Shown: positions 12,391 to 23,325 of the stretch, in pieces
How positions within the stretch are numbered: position 1 is the stretch's first letter
How the letters are laid out: each line of letters begins with the position of its first letter
Source: Pyrrhosoma nymphula
Lineage: Eukaryota; Arthropoda; Insecta; Odonata; Coenagrionidae
Reading direction: 5' to 3'
Assembly: GCA_963573305.1 (NCBI GenBank)
Contig: OY754329.1
Coordinates: forward strand, 131,551,422-131,615,421
DNA length: 64,000 nt
Translations under genes and position numbers: made by a program
Notes under the pieces: model-generated
Database searches by the model: none
What the model was told of the DNA's origin: nothing
The model's input: only the letters and a program-made list of their open reading frames with translations

Positions 12391-13070
12391 AAAGAAATAA
12401 ACTCAGTTAATTTCACCTGTGCCCCGCGCACATATCCTCCACCTTCCTCCCCGTACTCCTCGTGACCCAAATACTTCAAATCCTTTCAGTCCCCACAAAC
12501 TACCTCCTTCCTTTCTTATCTCCGCAGCACGCACCGCCGTCTTAGCGCCGAGATTGCCCCCAATTAGTGCACTTGTCGAAGAAGAAGGGGGCAGGCGGCG
12601 AAAGGATGTGAGAGGGAACAAGGGAGAGGGGCACTCCGTACGCAACACGCCTTCACCACCGACCCCCAAGAGAACTCCCCGCAACCTTGTCTCGCATCCC
12701 ATCCCCAAACAACCAATCCACTCGAGACATTTTCCTGCGTGTGTTTTCCTCTTTCAAACTCCTCGGCTCATTATTTTTTGCTTCGATCCCCGCCTCCGCC
12801 TCATCCGCTCTCCACCCATCCTCATTAGTTTTTCCGTTGCTTCCCCTCCTAGCCTATCCACCTCTTCCCTCCACCACCGCCCGGCGTGGACGTGGGTACA
12901 AAAAACCCTATCCACTCCTCCCACTCTTCCTCCGCGAAAGTCTAACTGTACCGAGCCAGGGAGGGGACACCGACGGAGAGTGAAAGATAGGAAGAGTTTG
13001 AGAAAGAGGTGGAGGAGAAGGCGAAGATGGAGAGGAAAAAGTAAATGATCAAGGTGGACGGATAAAGGTC
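12391..13070. other. C/T-rich, CpG-containing block, no supported gene
   Basis: Strongly pyrimidine-rich on the + strand up to about 12950, then purine-rich. It yields overlapping open frames on both strands (12419-13048 +, 12403-12708 -, 12754-13098 -) whose products are Pro/Ser/Arg low-complexity. The overlap in several frames is itself evidence that composition, not coding, keeps them open. Confidence 0.45.
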
Positions 13071-14390
13071 GCGAGATGAAGATATTCGGAATGCACACAT
13101 GTGGACCATGGCTTCTTCTAAGAGGAGAGTTATTGGTGATTGAAAGTTATAGAACTAGAACCAATTATTGTTTAGGGGATCAAAGTATATTGGGTTATCT
13201 ACCGGGTAGTATTTTTACTGCATTAAACTTCATTTTGTTTTCTTGTTTACAGATTAGTGGGTCATTGGTCATATATATTTATTGAAGACACTTTATATAC
13301 CTGCAAACATTTCAATTTATTTTTAAATCTTATTCAGGGTTAAAAGCAAAATGGAGCTTTTGAACTACCAGGATGCCATAATAATTATATTAAATACATC
13401 ACAATGAACTTTACCATTAGAATTTGGTATTATTTTAATATTCTGTGACATTCAGACTTTCTCTTTTTTACTTTCCTTACATTCTATAATTATTTTCAAA
13501 TATGATGTTGCAATTTTGTTCTACATACAAATAATTATTCCTACAACCACATACATACATTAAAATAATCAAAATTGCTAATGCAGGACATTTTTAAGTT
13601 GAAAATATCAATATCCACGTTATAGCATATTTGATCATCACAAAATAAACAAAAATTATGTTGCTCTTCATTGCCTCCACCATTTAGTTATGCTACTTTC
13701 ACATCGCACTCAGGTATCCTGGAATCTTTGAGGCCATTTAGCTTTACATGACGGTGTATGTGACGGAATGGAAACTTTGATTCCAAGATCCTTCGAAGAA
13801 GATGGAAGTGTAGCACATCGAAAATTTGGAGAAAATGAAGAAACTGACCCATTGGAAAGCCCCGAGGGATTTTTACTCGGAGAAATACTCCGGGAAATCA
13901 CGAAAGCACACATGGTTTAGTAGTAGTAATTAGGGGAGGCGATCGAAAACTGAGGTCATTTGTGCCGTTGAGGTTAGTTTTTCTTAAGGATGGTGAGGGA
14001 GCATTTTGGATATTGAGTAAGGATAGAGAGAAACCCGGCCTCGGCGTTAGGCCTGCTCTTAGGGCGGGATTACGATCGACGTTTCCTGACGTGACGGAAA
14101 TGGACGGTGGCCTTCAACTTGCCGTCTTCTTCCCGTCAAGGGGGACTGAATTACGATTGACAGGAGTATCAGAAGCGCTAATCGTTTACAGTTCTCGCAA
14201 ACCGAGTACTAAACGGTTACAAAGAAGCAGTTTCTCTTTGTACAAAATGTCTGTCATTTGCTCAGTTATCTTATTATCATTTACGAGTTTACATATTACA
14301 GGGTATTTAGATTCTGTTAAAAATTTTCTTTTACCATTAGATATCTTTATATTATACTTATCTGCTTTTTGATAACATTAGTATAACAGC
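13071..14390. other. AT-rich stretch, nothing recognised
   Basis: Frames at 13710-13913 (-) and 13962-14372 (+) have no recognisable motif. No repeat identified. Confidence 0.4.
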
Positions 14391-14394
14391 CGCG

Positions 14395-14830
14395 GTAGAC
14401 CATCCTCAGTCTCATTGATCATCATCGCATCATCAGCTTAACGCAATATCCTAATTTAATTTATACTCCCTCTTATCTTTGAGGTTTTCTATTATTTCAT
14501 CCATCATTAAAGATATTAGGAGTGGGTTGAGGGAATTCCTTCGTCGTATTCCTTTAATGATCGCCACAGGCGTGCTCTCACAGCAATTGTATTAGTAGTG
14601 TAAATGCCTCTATGAGGCAATTAAGTTTGGCAGGGATCTTTCTATTGATTAATTTATTTATTATGTCTCGTGATTTTACTCTATCAAATTCCTTTGCCAA
14701 ATCAAGAAAACACAGGTGGGCTGGTTTATTATATTCTACAGGTTTCTCTATGATTTGTCTTAAGAGATATATCTATACATGATCCTCCTCTTCTAAGCCT
14801 TGCTGTTCCTCTGATAAACTAGTAAGTATA
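14395..14830 (-). pseudogene. Old LINE reverse-transcriptase relic
   Basis: The minus strand, in shifting frames, spells the landmarks of a reverse transcriptase in order. First comes an EEQQGLRRG segment (usual form: Q-x-GFR-x-G). Then motif A as CFLDLAKEFDRV, then NTIAVR, then a degraded motif B/PLLF region with LMMDEIIEN, then a degraded ADD box followed by INETEDGLQ. Many stops and indels separate these pieces, so it is much older than the RTE copy at 38-41 kb. The wording differs from both the CR1-like and RTE copies in this window, so it is a third LINE lineage. It is not assigned to a clade. Confidence 0.65.
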
Positions 14831-17800
14831 GTTGCTTATCTTATTTGAAATCGGCAACAGGAAATATTCATCGCTGCAAAAATCTACGTTCAGTGAAGGA
14901 GAGTGTATAAAATCCGGACAACTCGCAGCATCGAAATCTACAGTCTCGAAAATGACACGGAAGTATCCTGTCGAAACGTCGATCTTCTTGAAGTCATAAA
15001 ATCGGCGGAAAATCCGATGAGATTTCCGCACAGTAAATTGGTAGAATTCAAAAAGGTAATGATGATGAATGAAAGAAGCAAGTAGCATTCTGAGAGTCCA
15101 ACACTGATCGCCAACACAAATAGTACGAAGAATTGGCAAGAGCAAGCTTTTCCTCTTCTCACTATTGATCTTAAATAATACTAATTAGAAGGAAGAAGGC
15201 ATTTTTCTAACAAGTAAACTCGCAGTCAACCAAGATTTAAACTTCGTCTATTATCTTCATTAATTATTCCACGAATTGATAACCCACCAATTTAGAAATT
15301 TTACGTCCACTTTCGAAGCACAACTCCACTGGCAACTACGACATTCAAGATTGGCAGGTAACATTCCACAATGTGCGTGAAAAAATGCTAGACCTGGAAA
15401 CAGACAATATACGCGAAGGGTCGGTGCCCCTATGATTGCGCAGAAAGATACTTATTTCGCAACGGAAACCGCGAGTGATTTTCATTGCCCTGGTTGTCAA
15501 TAACTAGCTTCGAAAAAAATTCGATGAAGCATTTTACTTATAAATATAACCCTCAACATGTGGTAAACTGGTTTTCACCACTGGGGTGGAGTGCAGAATA
15601 GATGCTAGACGTCTTATTTTGTCATCAAATTGCAGAGTAGTATCGCAACTCATTTAGTAAACAGAGCTCTTCACAGAAGAGTAAGCAGAATTAACTGCAC
15701 CGAGATTATTACCGCGGATAATGACGGATTTTTCGAGCAAAACTGCACACAATGGTATAGTTTTCATTACAGCATACACCTTCATTAGTTCGAATCGCAA
15801 CTAGGAATTATTATGAATATTTTTCAAACTTAGCTAAACCTAGAAGTATAGATGTAATAGCATACATGTGCCAATTCCATTTATCTACTAAGATTGCTGT
15901 TTTTAAAATTTCATATTCTTCGGTAAGAACCTTTAATCAGAGTCTCCAATAGAAAAAAATTAGTTCAACACGGTTCTTAAAACTTTAAATAGCAAATTTG
16001 CGGCAGTATAGAGACTACAGATCTTCATATTCTGCGATGCCTTTTCTGATATGAATTGCTGATATCGTTATTAATACTAAATGCCATAACTGATTTCTCG
16101 CGCTATGATGAAAAATTGTACCATCATTCTCAATATTATTTCTATACTTACCAATCACCACCATTGGATTATTTTCAATAACAGCCTATGCTTATAATTA
16201 GTAAATATATCCTCTTCTTACAAATTTTTAGCCATCTGTATAAGAAAGTTGATCACTGATCTGGTTCTAAGAATATTGCCAGTGCAGTGGCTAGGTTCTT
16301 CACAAATATACACGAATATGCACATGAATTTTAACGAAGATCACTCATTTGTCATTAGAGTTATATTTAGAAATTTAAACATAAGAGAAGGTAAAATCAG
16401 CATCTCATAATTTGCTGCAAAAATTATTGCGGAACAATTAATAACGTTAAATAATATTGCTGTGACAGCAATATTATGTATGTTGCATGTTTTTAATTTA
16501 CCTTAGAAAAAATTTGAAATAATTTCCTTTTTTGACTCATTCGATTTAAAAAATCAATTGAAGTATACCGTAAACGATTAATGACTGCCATGCCCAGATC
16601 ATATATATTATCTGACTTACTAAATAAATAGACATTATGTTACTTACTAGAGTAAAAGAAACCATTTTGGAGTACGCTTAGGCTATTCGTTTGTTCTCAC
16701 TAATGGAATTCTCACGGAATATTTACATAGCTATCATAAAGGAGAGATTTTTCTTCAGTTAGAGAAGGCTGGTAACCGCTTCTACTCAGTCAAAATCTAT
16801 ATCTCAGTTCCATGGACTCTTATGAATAAACATCATCCGAGGAAAGCCGAACGAAAGTAATAGACAAAACTGGAGCTCATTTTTTCCCACTCTTTAATTT
16901 GCTGCCATTTAATGCACCGCTAATAATGCTTTCACTCATTTCCACAGAAAATAAATGACAGATGACAAATAGCCCCGAGACGCTTTCATTTATTCATAAA
17001 CTACTTGCCAATATTCCTTATAAACCTGGTCGTAAATTTGAAAAAACGCATATATGTGGTACATGATTAGGAAACCACATTTGAGAATTTCAGCAAATAG
17101 TTGCTAAATAAACTGAGTTGCATTATCGCATGGATTTTGAATTTCACATTAAATTTTTACACATACGAAGTTATTCTTTAAGGGAACTATATTTTTCATC
17201 ATTTAAAACTATTTTATGGCCTCCTGCATAATTTGAATGACAAATTGAACGTACATATCTGATTTCAACGCAAACATATGACATAAAATCTATGATATTT
17301 CAAGTCGCATTAAATGAACTTACAAAGAGCGTAGAAAGTTCAGCTCCTAAAAGGGGGTTAGGTGAACTAGACTACAATAGAACTAGAGAAAGGACGAGAG
17401 TATAGCGAATAACAAGCTTATTTTCTGGGCACATTACGCATATTCATCAGTCACTGAGAGAATCTAACAACAAAGGATTTTTCAAGGTCCTCCCTCGACT
17501 TAAATGATCCTTGCCGTCGGTCTAATGTATTTAAATGGCGTGTAACAACGGAGACGTTGGCTTATGGTCAACGCCTCTGTTAAACGATTCAATCATAATT
17601 CATAAGCATCCAGAGAAATCTAGAGGTTTCCTTTTTAGAGAATATAAGTACAGTGGTCAAATGTATGACACATGACAGCATCCTGAAAACTAAAATAGAA
17701 GGTATGTACTACGAGTGGGAAGTTATGCCCGTATCACACTATTCTTGATCTAGCACAAAATCTAACATACCGGCCGGTATATTATTTTTGTATGGAATTT

Positions 17801-18270
17801 AGCATGACTCAACCCGTCCCAGAAGTTTTCACGAGACCGTTGATCTTCTACTTGTATGGAAGCAGTATATTCATTCATTATGAAGCGCATGTCATCTATA
17901 ATTTTAAATTAACCAATGTATGGCAGCAGGCGACCAAAGCAACGACCAAAAAGTCGGATTTTTTCACCTAATATTGATTTCAAGGCCAGAAAATTACTAA
18001 CAGCCCACTGGGCGAGCAAAATAAAAGCTGAACGGTACGACCATATAATTGGGATGGATAACAATACAACTGTAAAGATTACTCGATAGAGCTTACCAAT
18101 TGGTTCACGAAGTGTAGGAAGACCTATAAGACGATGGAGAGACAACCTAGGGTTTCATTTCCGCCCAGGTTTGCAAGGAGAAGAAACAAAGTTGAGCTAG
18201 GTTACCGTATCTTGGCCGGGGGTCGTACAAAGCAGATCGAAACTAACCCAGGGACAAATATAAAGTCACT
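14831..18270. other. AT-rich stretch with one short perfect palindrome
   Basis: About 3.4 kb with no recognised gene. A leader-like minus frame near 15162-15085 lacks an ATG and was not accepted. The only structure seen is the palindrome at 16451-16477. Confidence 0.45.
16451..16477. repeat. Perfect 13-bp inverted repeat with 1-base centre
   Basis: Arms 16451-16463 (ATAATATTGCTGT) and 16465-16477 are exact reverse complements. Isolated in AT-rich DNA; no associated gene. Confidence 0.7.
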
Positions 18271-18279
18271 TTTTACACT

Positions 18280-18672
18280 CCACTCACACTGAGGGACATA
18301 TTTAATAATGCCAAAGACCCATACGATCCCATGAAGACATCCGGGGTATATGAAGTGACTTGTGACACGTGTGAGAGTGTGTACTATATAGGTCAAACGG
18401 GGCGAAATTTTGAAATCCGCATCAATGAACATAAGATGTGCTTGTCAAACAGTGATCCCAAATCCCACCTTGCCAAACACTTGATAGAGGAGTCCCATTG
18501 TACAAACTTTAACGTGAAGATCCTCCATTACGAGAAAAAGGGACGACGCTTGGACACCTTGGAACAGTGGGAGATTATCAAGAGAAAGAAGAAGAAAATC
18601 AAACTTCTTAATTATGTAGAATTTGATGCTCACTCCCCCATTCTATCCTTGTATTCAAGGTCTATGGTGTAA
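18280..18672 (+). pseudogene. Penelope-like element: C-terminal GIY-YIG endonuclease domain
   Basis: An open frame of about 125 codons carries the linker FNNAKDPYD, then the GIY-YIG signature as SGVYEVTCDTC...YYIGQTGRNFEIRINEH, then KSHLAKHLIEESH, and a C-terminal part ending LSLYSRSMV and a stop. Penelope-like retroelements fuse this nuclease to the C-terminus of their reverse transcriptase. The CDTC cysteines just before YYIG are the ones usual for this group. No RT could be read upstream of 18280, so this is a 5'-truncated copy. The nuclease frame itself has no stop or shift and key residues Y, Y, G and R are present. After the stop, 18673-18800 is probably the element's 3' UTR (includes 'catcagagcggccatttta'). 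Confidence 0.85.
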
Positions 18673-19064
18673 ACTACCCTATAAGCGTCATCAGAGCGGC
18701 CATTTTAAAAAATAACGGCCCCTACTCGTGTAGGGTAGCCTGTAGGGTACCCCGGGCACTGCTACACCCTACATAAATATGGCAGCCAGATTCCGTCTGC
18801 TGAACACCTCGATGAAATAATCGTTGTTAGAATATCTATTATGTGAAATGAGCTCATAAAAATCATTACGTACTTTATAAAAACGTAGCTAAAATGTATT
18901 TGATACTGCTTTGTACCGTTAATTTTTTAGGAAAATCAAATGATGTCAACAATACGGAGTACTTTCACCTTGTCACCTCCCTTATATATTTTCTGTTATT
19001 TCGTGGGTAACATTAGGTACGTTCTGGAAAACCATTACGTTATTTATTAACACATGGAAAAAGT

Positions 19065-19985
19065 TTCTCATATGCCCAATAATTGAATAATGAAAGAAAA
19101 GTAATTACTATGAACGAACCTGTTGACGGTACCAATTCGTCTCTCACAAATTTACTTTGTTACCGCGTATAGCAGTATCCACCAACAAGATATCTTTTGC
19201 TTAATAGAGAAAACCCTATAAGAAATATTACGATACCACTATGTGCCCGATAAATGAATGTTTAGAGGGAAATTATTGCTGTCAACGAGCCTGCGCTGAA
19301 TTCACCTATTCTACTCTCACGCAAATTTACTTATTTATTACGTATAGTAATACACGACTTCAAGGTAACTTTTGCTTTATTTGCTAAAATCTATTAAACT
19401 ATAATGGCACCACTCTGTGCCCGATACATGAATGTTTAGAGAGAAATTAATGCTGTGAACGAACCTTAAGCTGACGGCACCTATTCCACTCTCACGTAAA
19501 TTTACTTTTTTATTGCGTAAAGCAGTATCCACCAACAAGGTATATTTTGCTTTGTGTAGAAAACACTATTAGAAATATTACTGTACCACTATGTGCCCAA
19601 TAAATGAATGTTTAGAGGGAAATCAATGCCGCCAACGGACCTGCTGACGGCACCTATTCCACCCTCACGTAAAGTTACTTTTTTATTGCGTATAGCAGAA
19701 TCAACCAACAAGGTATCTTTTGATTAATGTAGAGAACACTATTAGAAATATTACGACACCACTATGTGCCCAATAAATGATTGTTTAGAGGGAAATTAAT
19801 GCCGTCAACGAACCTGCTGGCGGCACCAATTCCCCTCTCACATTAATTAACTTTCTTCTCGCGTATAGTAATACCCGAGCTAACATTTGCTTTATTTGCT
19901 AAAATCTATTAGAACTATTATGGCACTACTCTGTGCCAGATAAATGAATGTTTAGAGAGAAATTAATGCTGTCAACGAACCTGCT
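19065..19985 (+). repeat. Satellite array, about five to six units of ~174 bp
   Basis: A reference motif ATGAATGTTTAGAG recurs at 19254, 19428, 19604, 19777 (one change) and 19944, a period of 167-176 bp. A more diverged unit precedes it near 19080. Each unit also repeats 'gtcaacgaacctgctgacggcacc', 'tatagcagtatccaccaacaagg' and 'ccactatgtgccc' in the same order. Units differ from each other by roughly 10-20 percent with small indels. No open frame. Confidence 0.9.
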
Positions 19986-20097
19986 GATGGGATTGCGCAT
20001 CGAAATTCGGATTTCATTTGTCAGCTCTAGTTTGGTCCGATCCCTCCATCAGTGAGCAAAAATGGCGCTACGTACGCAAACCTCATCGTTTACGTCA

Positions 20098-20500
20098 TCA
20101 AAGGACGTCAGACAGCATAACCACCCCCACCACTCCCGAGAAGTCGTTGTAGGACCGACTGAGAATATCATTGCAGGGCTCCACCGTCCCTACAGATGCC
20201 ATAATGTTGGGGCGACTGAGAATGCGGCCTTGGAACCTCTCGGACGCAGTGCTAGTTGCCGGGATAGCTAACTTCTGGAGGGAGGGGTAGATGATGGCCG
20301 TCACCACCGTCAATAATCGTCAATTAATCGATTGCCGGAAAATAATTATGAATTGAATAACATATGACAATTGAACAATCATTGACACTTGAAAAAAATT
20401 GACAAACGAGTCAATTAACGCATCGATGCGCTGAAATAATCGATCAATTGTAAAAAATAATTGAATGGACGATTCCATTAATCGAATAATCGCACAGGCC
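20098..20500 (-). mobile_element. hAT DNA transposon, internally deleted relic
   Basis: Minus-strand 20313-20098 encodes the hAT C-terminal dimerisation signature: YPSLQKLAIPATSTASER, then FQGRILSRPNIMASVGTVE; the core is the family's IPATS-x-SER box. Immediately upstream on that strand (20500-20310) is non-coding sequence beginning CAGGCCTGTGCG and rich in ATTAATCG/AATCGATT words, typical of hAT left ends. The bulk of the transposase (zinc finger and RNase H-like core) is missing between the two, so the end and the last transposase segment have been joined by deletion. The frame of the C-terminal piece is open. Confidence 0.75.
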
Positions 20501-21690
20501 TAGTTCAGACTGAATTCATTTTACTTCATGATCACCCGAAATGTGACAGGAATCGCGTATTTGCGCAAAAATTAAGTTAATCTCACTTTCCCCCATAACA
20601 CTCTATGGAGACGTTTGAACAAAGATGGCGGAATTATCAATTCCCATAGTGGAAATGTATGTGACGACTCAACCCTATGAGGGAATAGTGTTGAGAACGG
20701 CCATCCAGAGGACTCTGGTGTATGGGAGCTCTCTTGCCATCTATCGGCGCACATCTGAATCACGATGCCTAGCAACTGAATCATACGTACGTACGCGTAG
20801 CCCTTTAAATAGTAGATGAAACTGCTAGCTGAAAGGATAATGGGTGAGGAAAGATGCAGGAAACTAAACTTTAGTGTGATGACTGCTGATATTGATGAGT
20901 GATCTAATTTTACTTAACATTTCAGCACTTCTGACCACACTCCAGTATCTCATATAGTCTCATCTGCGTGGGAATTATTCCACGGGCGCATCGGAGAAAT
21001 CAGAGCGGATTCGAAAATGATGTGTCAATTTGATTTCTCTTGGACACTGTTATTAAGGAGGGGTAAAAGGCACTTAAAAAGTCAACACGACATCGCCGAA
21101 TTTTCCAAAACCCTTGCAGTACACTCTCCCTTCCGTTTACTCGGCTCATTCATTTTTTTAAGATGTATAATTACGCTCGAGAAAGCAGGGAGGTAAAAAA
21201 CTCACTCTCAGAATATTGACTTCTTTCCCTGGTGCGCAGGTTCAAAACGAATATGCCTTAAAGGAACGTTCTCGGCACATCCGGTAATTATTGCTCGTTT
21301 TGGAAAATTTTCGTTCTTCTTTCGCTGGTTTCCCCTCGAGCTGTTGATACACCGAAAAACCGAATCCCTCACGCAATTATACCATGCTAGCATACTCCAA
21401 GGGTTAATGAACTTCACCATTCAACTGCGCCAAATCGAAAATGGCGAATTCCGTCTACGCCTCAGAATATTTAAAAAAAAACAGATATTTGAACACTGAA
21501 TTCAACGATCTTCATTTCAAGAAAAATAATCAATGGTAAAATGCACGCCAGAATAATCTATGTACGAAATTGATCCAAAATTGAGAAAAAAATAGTAATT
21601 TAAACTTAAACAGAATAAGTTCAGCAGATTCAGGCTTGATGTAGTGGAAGGAATCCATATGAAATCAAACTTAATTCGCACATCTCTACA
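20501..21690. other. Spacer; includes a possible short exon-like frame, unrecognised
   Basis: At 20618-20630 the sequence AAAGATGGCGG combines a good start context with a YY1-type motif and opens a 64-codon frame (20625-20816) beginning MAELSIPIVEMYV. No family is recognised and no donor is convincing. The rest is AT-rich and empty. Confidence 0.35.
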
Positions 21691-21693
21691 GGA

Positions 21694-21798
21694 TTTTTAA
21701 TTCTACTAAGCATTTCAACTCAAAGAGTCATCTTCAGGTACAAGGCTTTTACCTCAAGATGATTCTGTGAGTTGAAACGCGAAGTAGGATTACAAATT
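21694..21798. repeat. Foldback element with ~45-nt inverted arms and a hammerhead-like core
   Basis: Left arm about 21694-21740, right arm about 21751-21798, roughly 80 percent complementary with a ~10-nt loop. The left arm on the minus strand reads CTGAAGA (21737-21731), T, a 5-bp stem GACTC/GAGTT, then GAAA (21716-21713). The right arm on + reads CTCAAGA (21753-21759) ... GAAACGC. See the finding on this motif. Confidence 0.7.
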
Positions 21799-22262
21799 CT
21801 GTGGAAAATTGTGAATCATATTTGAATTTACCGTAAACTTGATTAAAGCATAGCATTAATTGTTTATTCAGTTCGTTTACCAATAGCGTATTGGTATAAG
21901 TGATATGGAAGAATAAAGGTAGCTTTCGTAGGAAATACGAAGGAGTCATAATACAATAATGGAGGAGTTCAAATGTGGTGAAAATTCGTATGAAGGGTAG
22001 GACACCCATTGTAGGAAAAACCATAAAAATTAAATATGCTATCATTTTTATAGCTTCCGCTATCTAGCAAAATATGTCTGATATTGAATATGCGCCGTAA
22101 ATATTTAAATTATATATATTTATCCGTACTTAATTAGAGTAAAACATTTTCGCATATAAAGGTACTTAAAGTAATCGTAATACCTATGTCAACCAAAAAT
22201 CAAGCAACGTGCGCCGGCAAGAGAAATGAAAACTTCAATCACACAACATTTACACACATAAA
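21799..22262. other. AT-rich spacer, nothing recognised
   Basis: No feature seen between the two foldback sequences. Confidence 0.45.
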
Positions 22263-22269
22263 TTGATAT

Positions 22270-22370
22270 GTGATGAACTCTTCTCGGGCTCTACACCGGG
22301 TGAGTGATTTAAAGTGTAGAGCCCGAGAAGAGTTCATCACTGCAATTCGCCGGGAAAGCGTTAAATCTTA
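22270..22370. repeat. Perfect 27-bp hairpin followed by a shared element-end motif
   Basis: Arms 22270-22296 (begins GTGATGAACTCTTCTCGGGC) and 22314-22340 are exact reverse complements around a 17-nt loop. Right after it comes AATTCGCCGGGAAAGCG and TTAAAT, nearly identical to the sequence that closes the foldback at 59.97 kb. This suggests both are ends of one element family. Perfect arms imply recent formation or gene conversion. Confidence 0.75.
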
Positions 22371-22509
22371 AATTGATATGGCTTCACAAAGGTATTCATC
22401 ACTAAACCTCATAAATCACTAACACATGGCAAAATTATTGAATTTGTCGATTCTTTACGTCAGTATCAAATAAGCTGCCGAAAACTTATTACGAAATGAA
22501 AGAGTTTTG

Positions 22510-23325
22510 TTAAAAGAGTACTAGGCAAGTCTGACGATAAAGTTATGGAAATCAGCTACTTCTCCCTCGTTAGACCTTGGAACATGCTGCCAGTATTTGT
22601 GATCCTTATGAGATAGGCTTGGAAACTGAATTAGAACGCGTGCAGCGAATATCGGCAAGATACGTTAAAGGCCGTTATGATAATCTCGTTAGTGTTACTG
22701 ACCTTTTGAAGCAACTGGGATGAGAAACGCTTTCAGACCGTCGATTAAAATTCAGACTCAATCTATTATGTAAGTTCCAAACCAGTCTATTCTCTGACGA
22801 CGTTGATAATATTTTATGAAATCCGACATACTACGTTAGATCAGATCATGAGAATAAAATTAGGGAACTAGACTGCAGAACGGACAGATTTAAAATGTCA
22901 TTTTTCCCACGAACTATAAGGGACCATAACAGTTGCCAATGAGACTTTTATCTAGGTTTGTCGATAGGTACTGTAGCTCTTAGTAGTAGTAGTACTCCCT
23001 ATTACTTGAATCCTTATCTGTTACCTAGTGCTGGCAGCACGCCGTGCATGTTTTCTACATGAGTCTTGAGACTCTGTCCATTTGTGCAGTTGCGAAATAC
23101 ATATATATTAACGGTCACTCTCCATTGTGATAATATATGTAGTAGAGTGCATGCTTGTGAGGCTTCGCCTCGTGACAAGCATTAGTGATTTATGCTAATG
23201 CATAATTAGTCGTAGTTACACTAACTTTAGGGTATAGTGTAATGCATGTTGGTGAATACTCACCTCCTGCCACACACCCCTGAGGTGGCTTGCAGGGTAT
23301 TTTGTAGATGTAGATGAAAGATAGA
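22510..23325 (+). mobile_element. CR1/L2-group LINE, 3'-terminal fragment
   Basis: Same family as the LINE at 1-2622, opposite orientation. It begins in the last part of ORF2 (equivalent to 4 of that entry: VKRVLGKSDDKVMEISYFSL region) and continues through the whole 3' UTR. It therefore shows the end that is cut off at position 1: a stem-loop GTGAGGCTTCGCCTCGTG near 23158-23178, then CCTCCTGCCACACACCCC, TGAGGTGGCTTGCAGGGTA, and a tail of GTAGAT repeats. ORF2 part has stops. Compared with the first copy it differs by scattered substitutions. Confidence 0.88.

Noticed and set aside
12403..13098. Overlapping frames of 98-209 codons on both strands
   Set aside because: Kept open by pyrimidine-rich, stop-poor composition; products are low-complexity and no splice or domain evidence supports them.
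14938..15162. Minus-strand frame that looks like a signal peptide (CSCQFFVLFVLAISVGLSEC)
   Set aside because: It has no ATG, only a GTG, and no donor or promoter as at 8.6 kb.
18280..18672. Homing endonuclease or DNA-repair GIY-YIG gene
   Set aside because: The FNNAKDPYD linker and the cysteine pattern place it with Penelope-like elements.
19065..19985. CRISPR-like array
   Set aside because: Repeats are ~174 bp, contiguous and diverged with no unique spacers; eukaryotic context.
20625..20816. ATG in a YY1-like AAGATGGCGG context opening 64 codons
   Set aside because: No family, no promoter, no convincing splice donor; kept only as a note.
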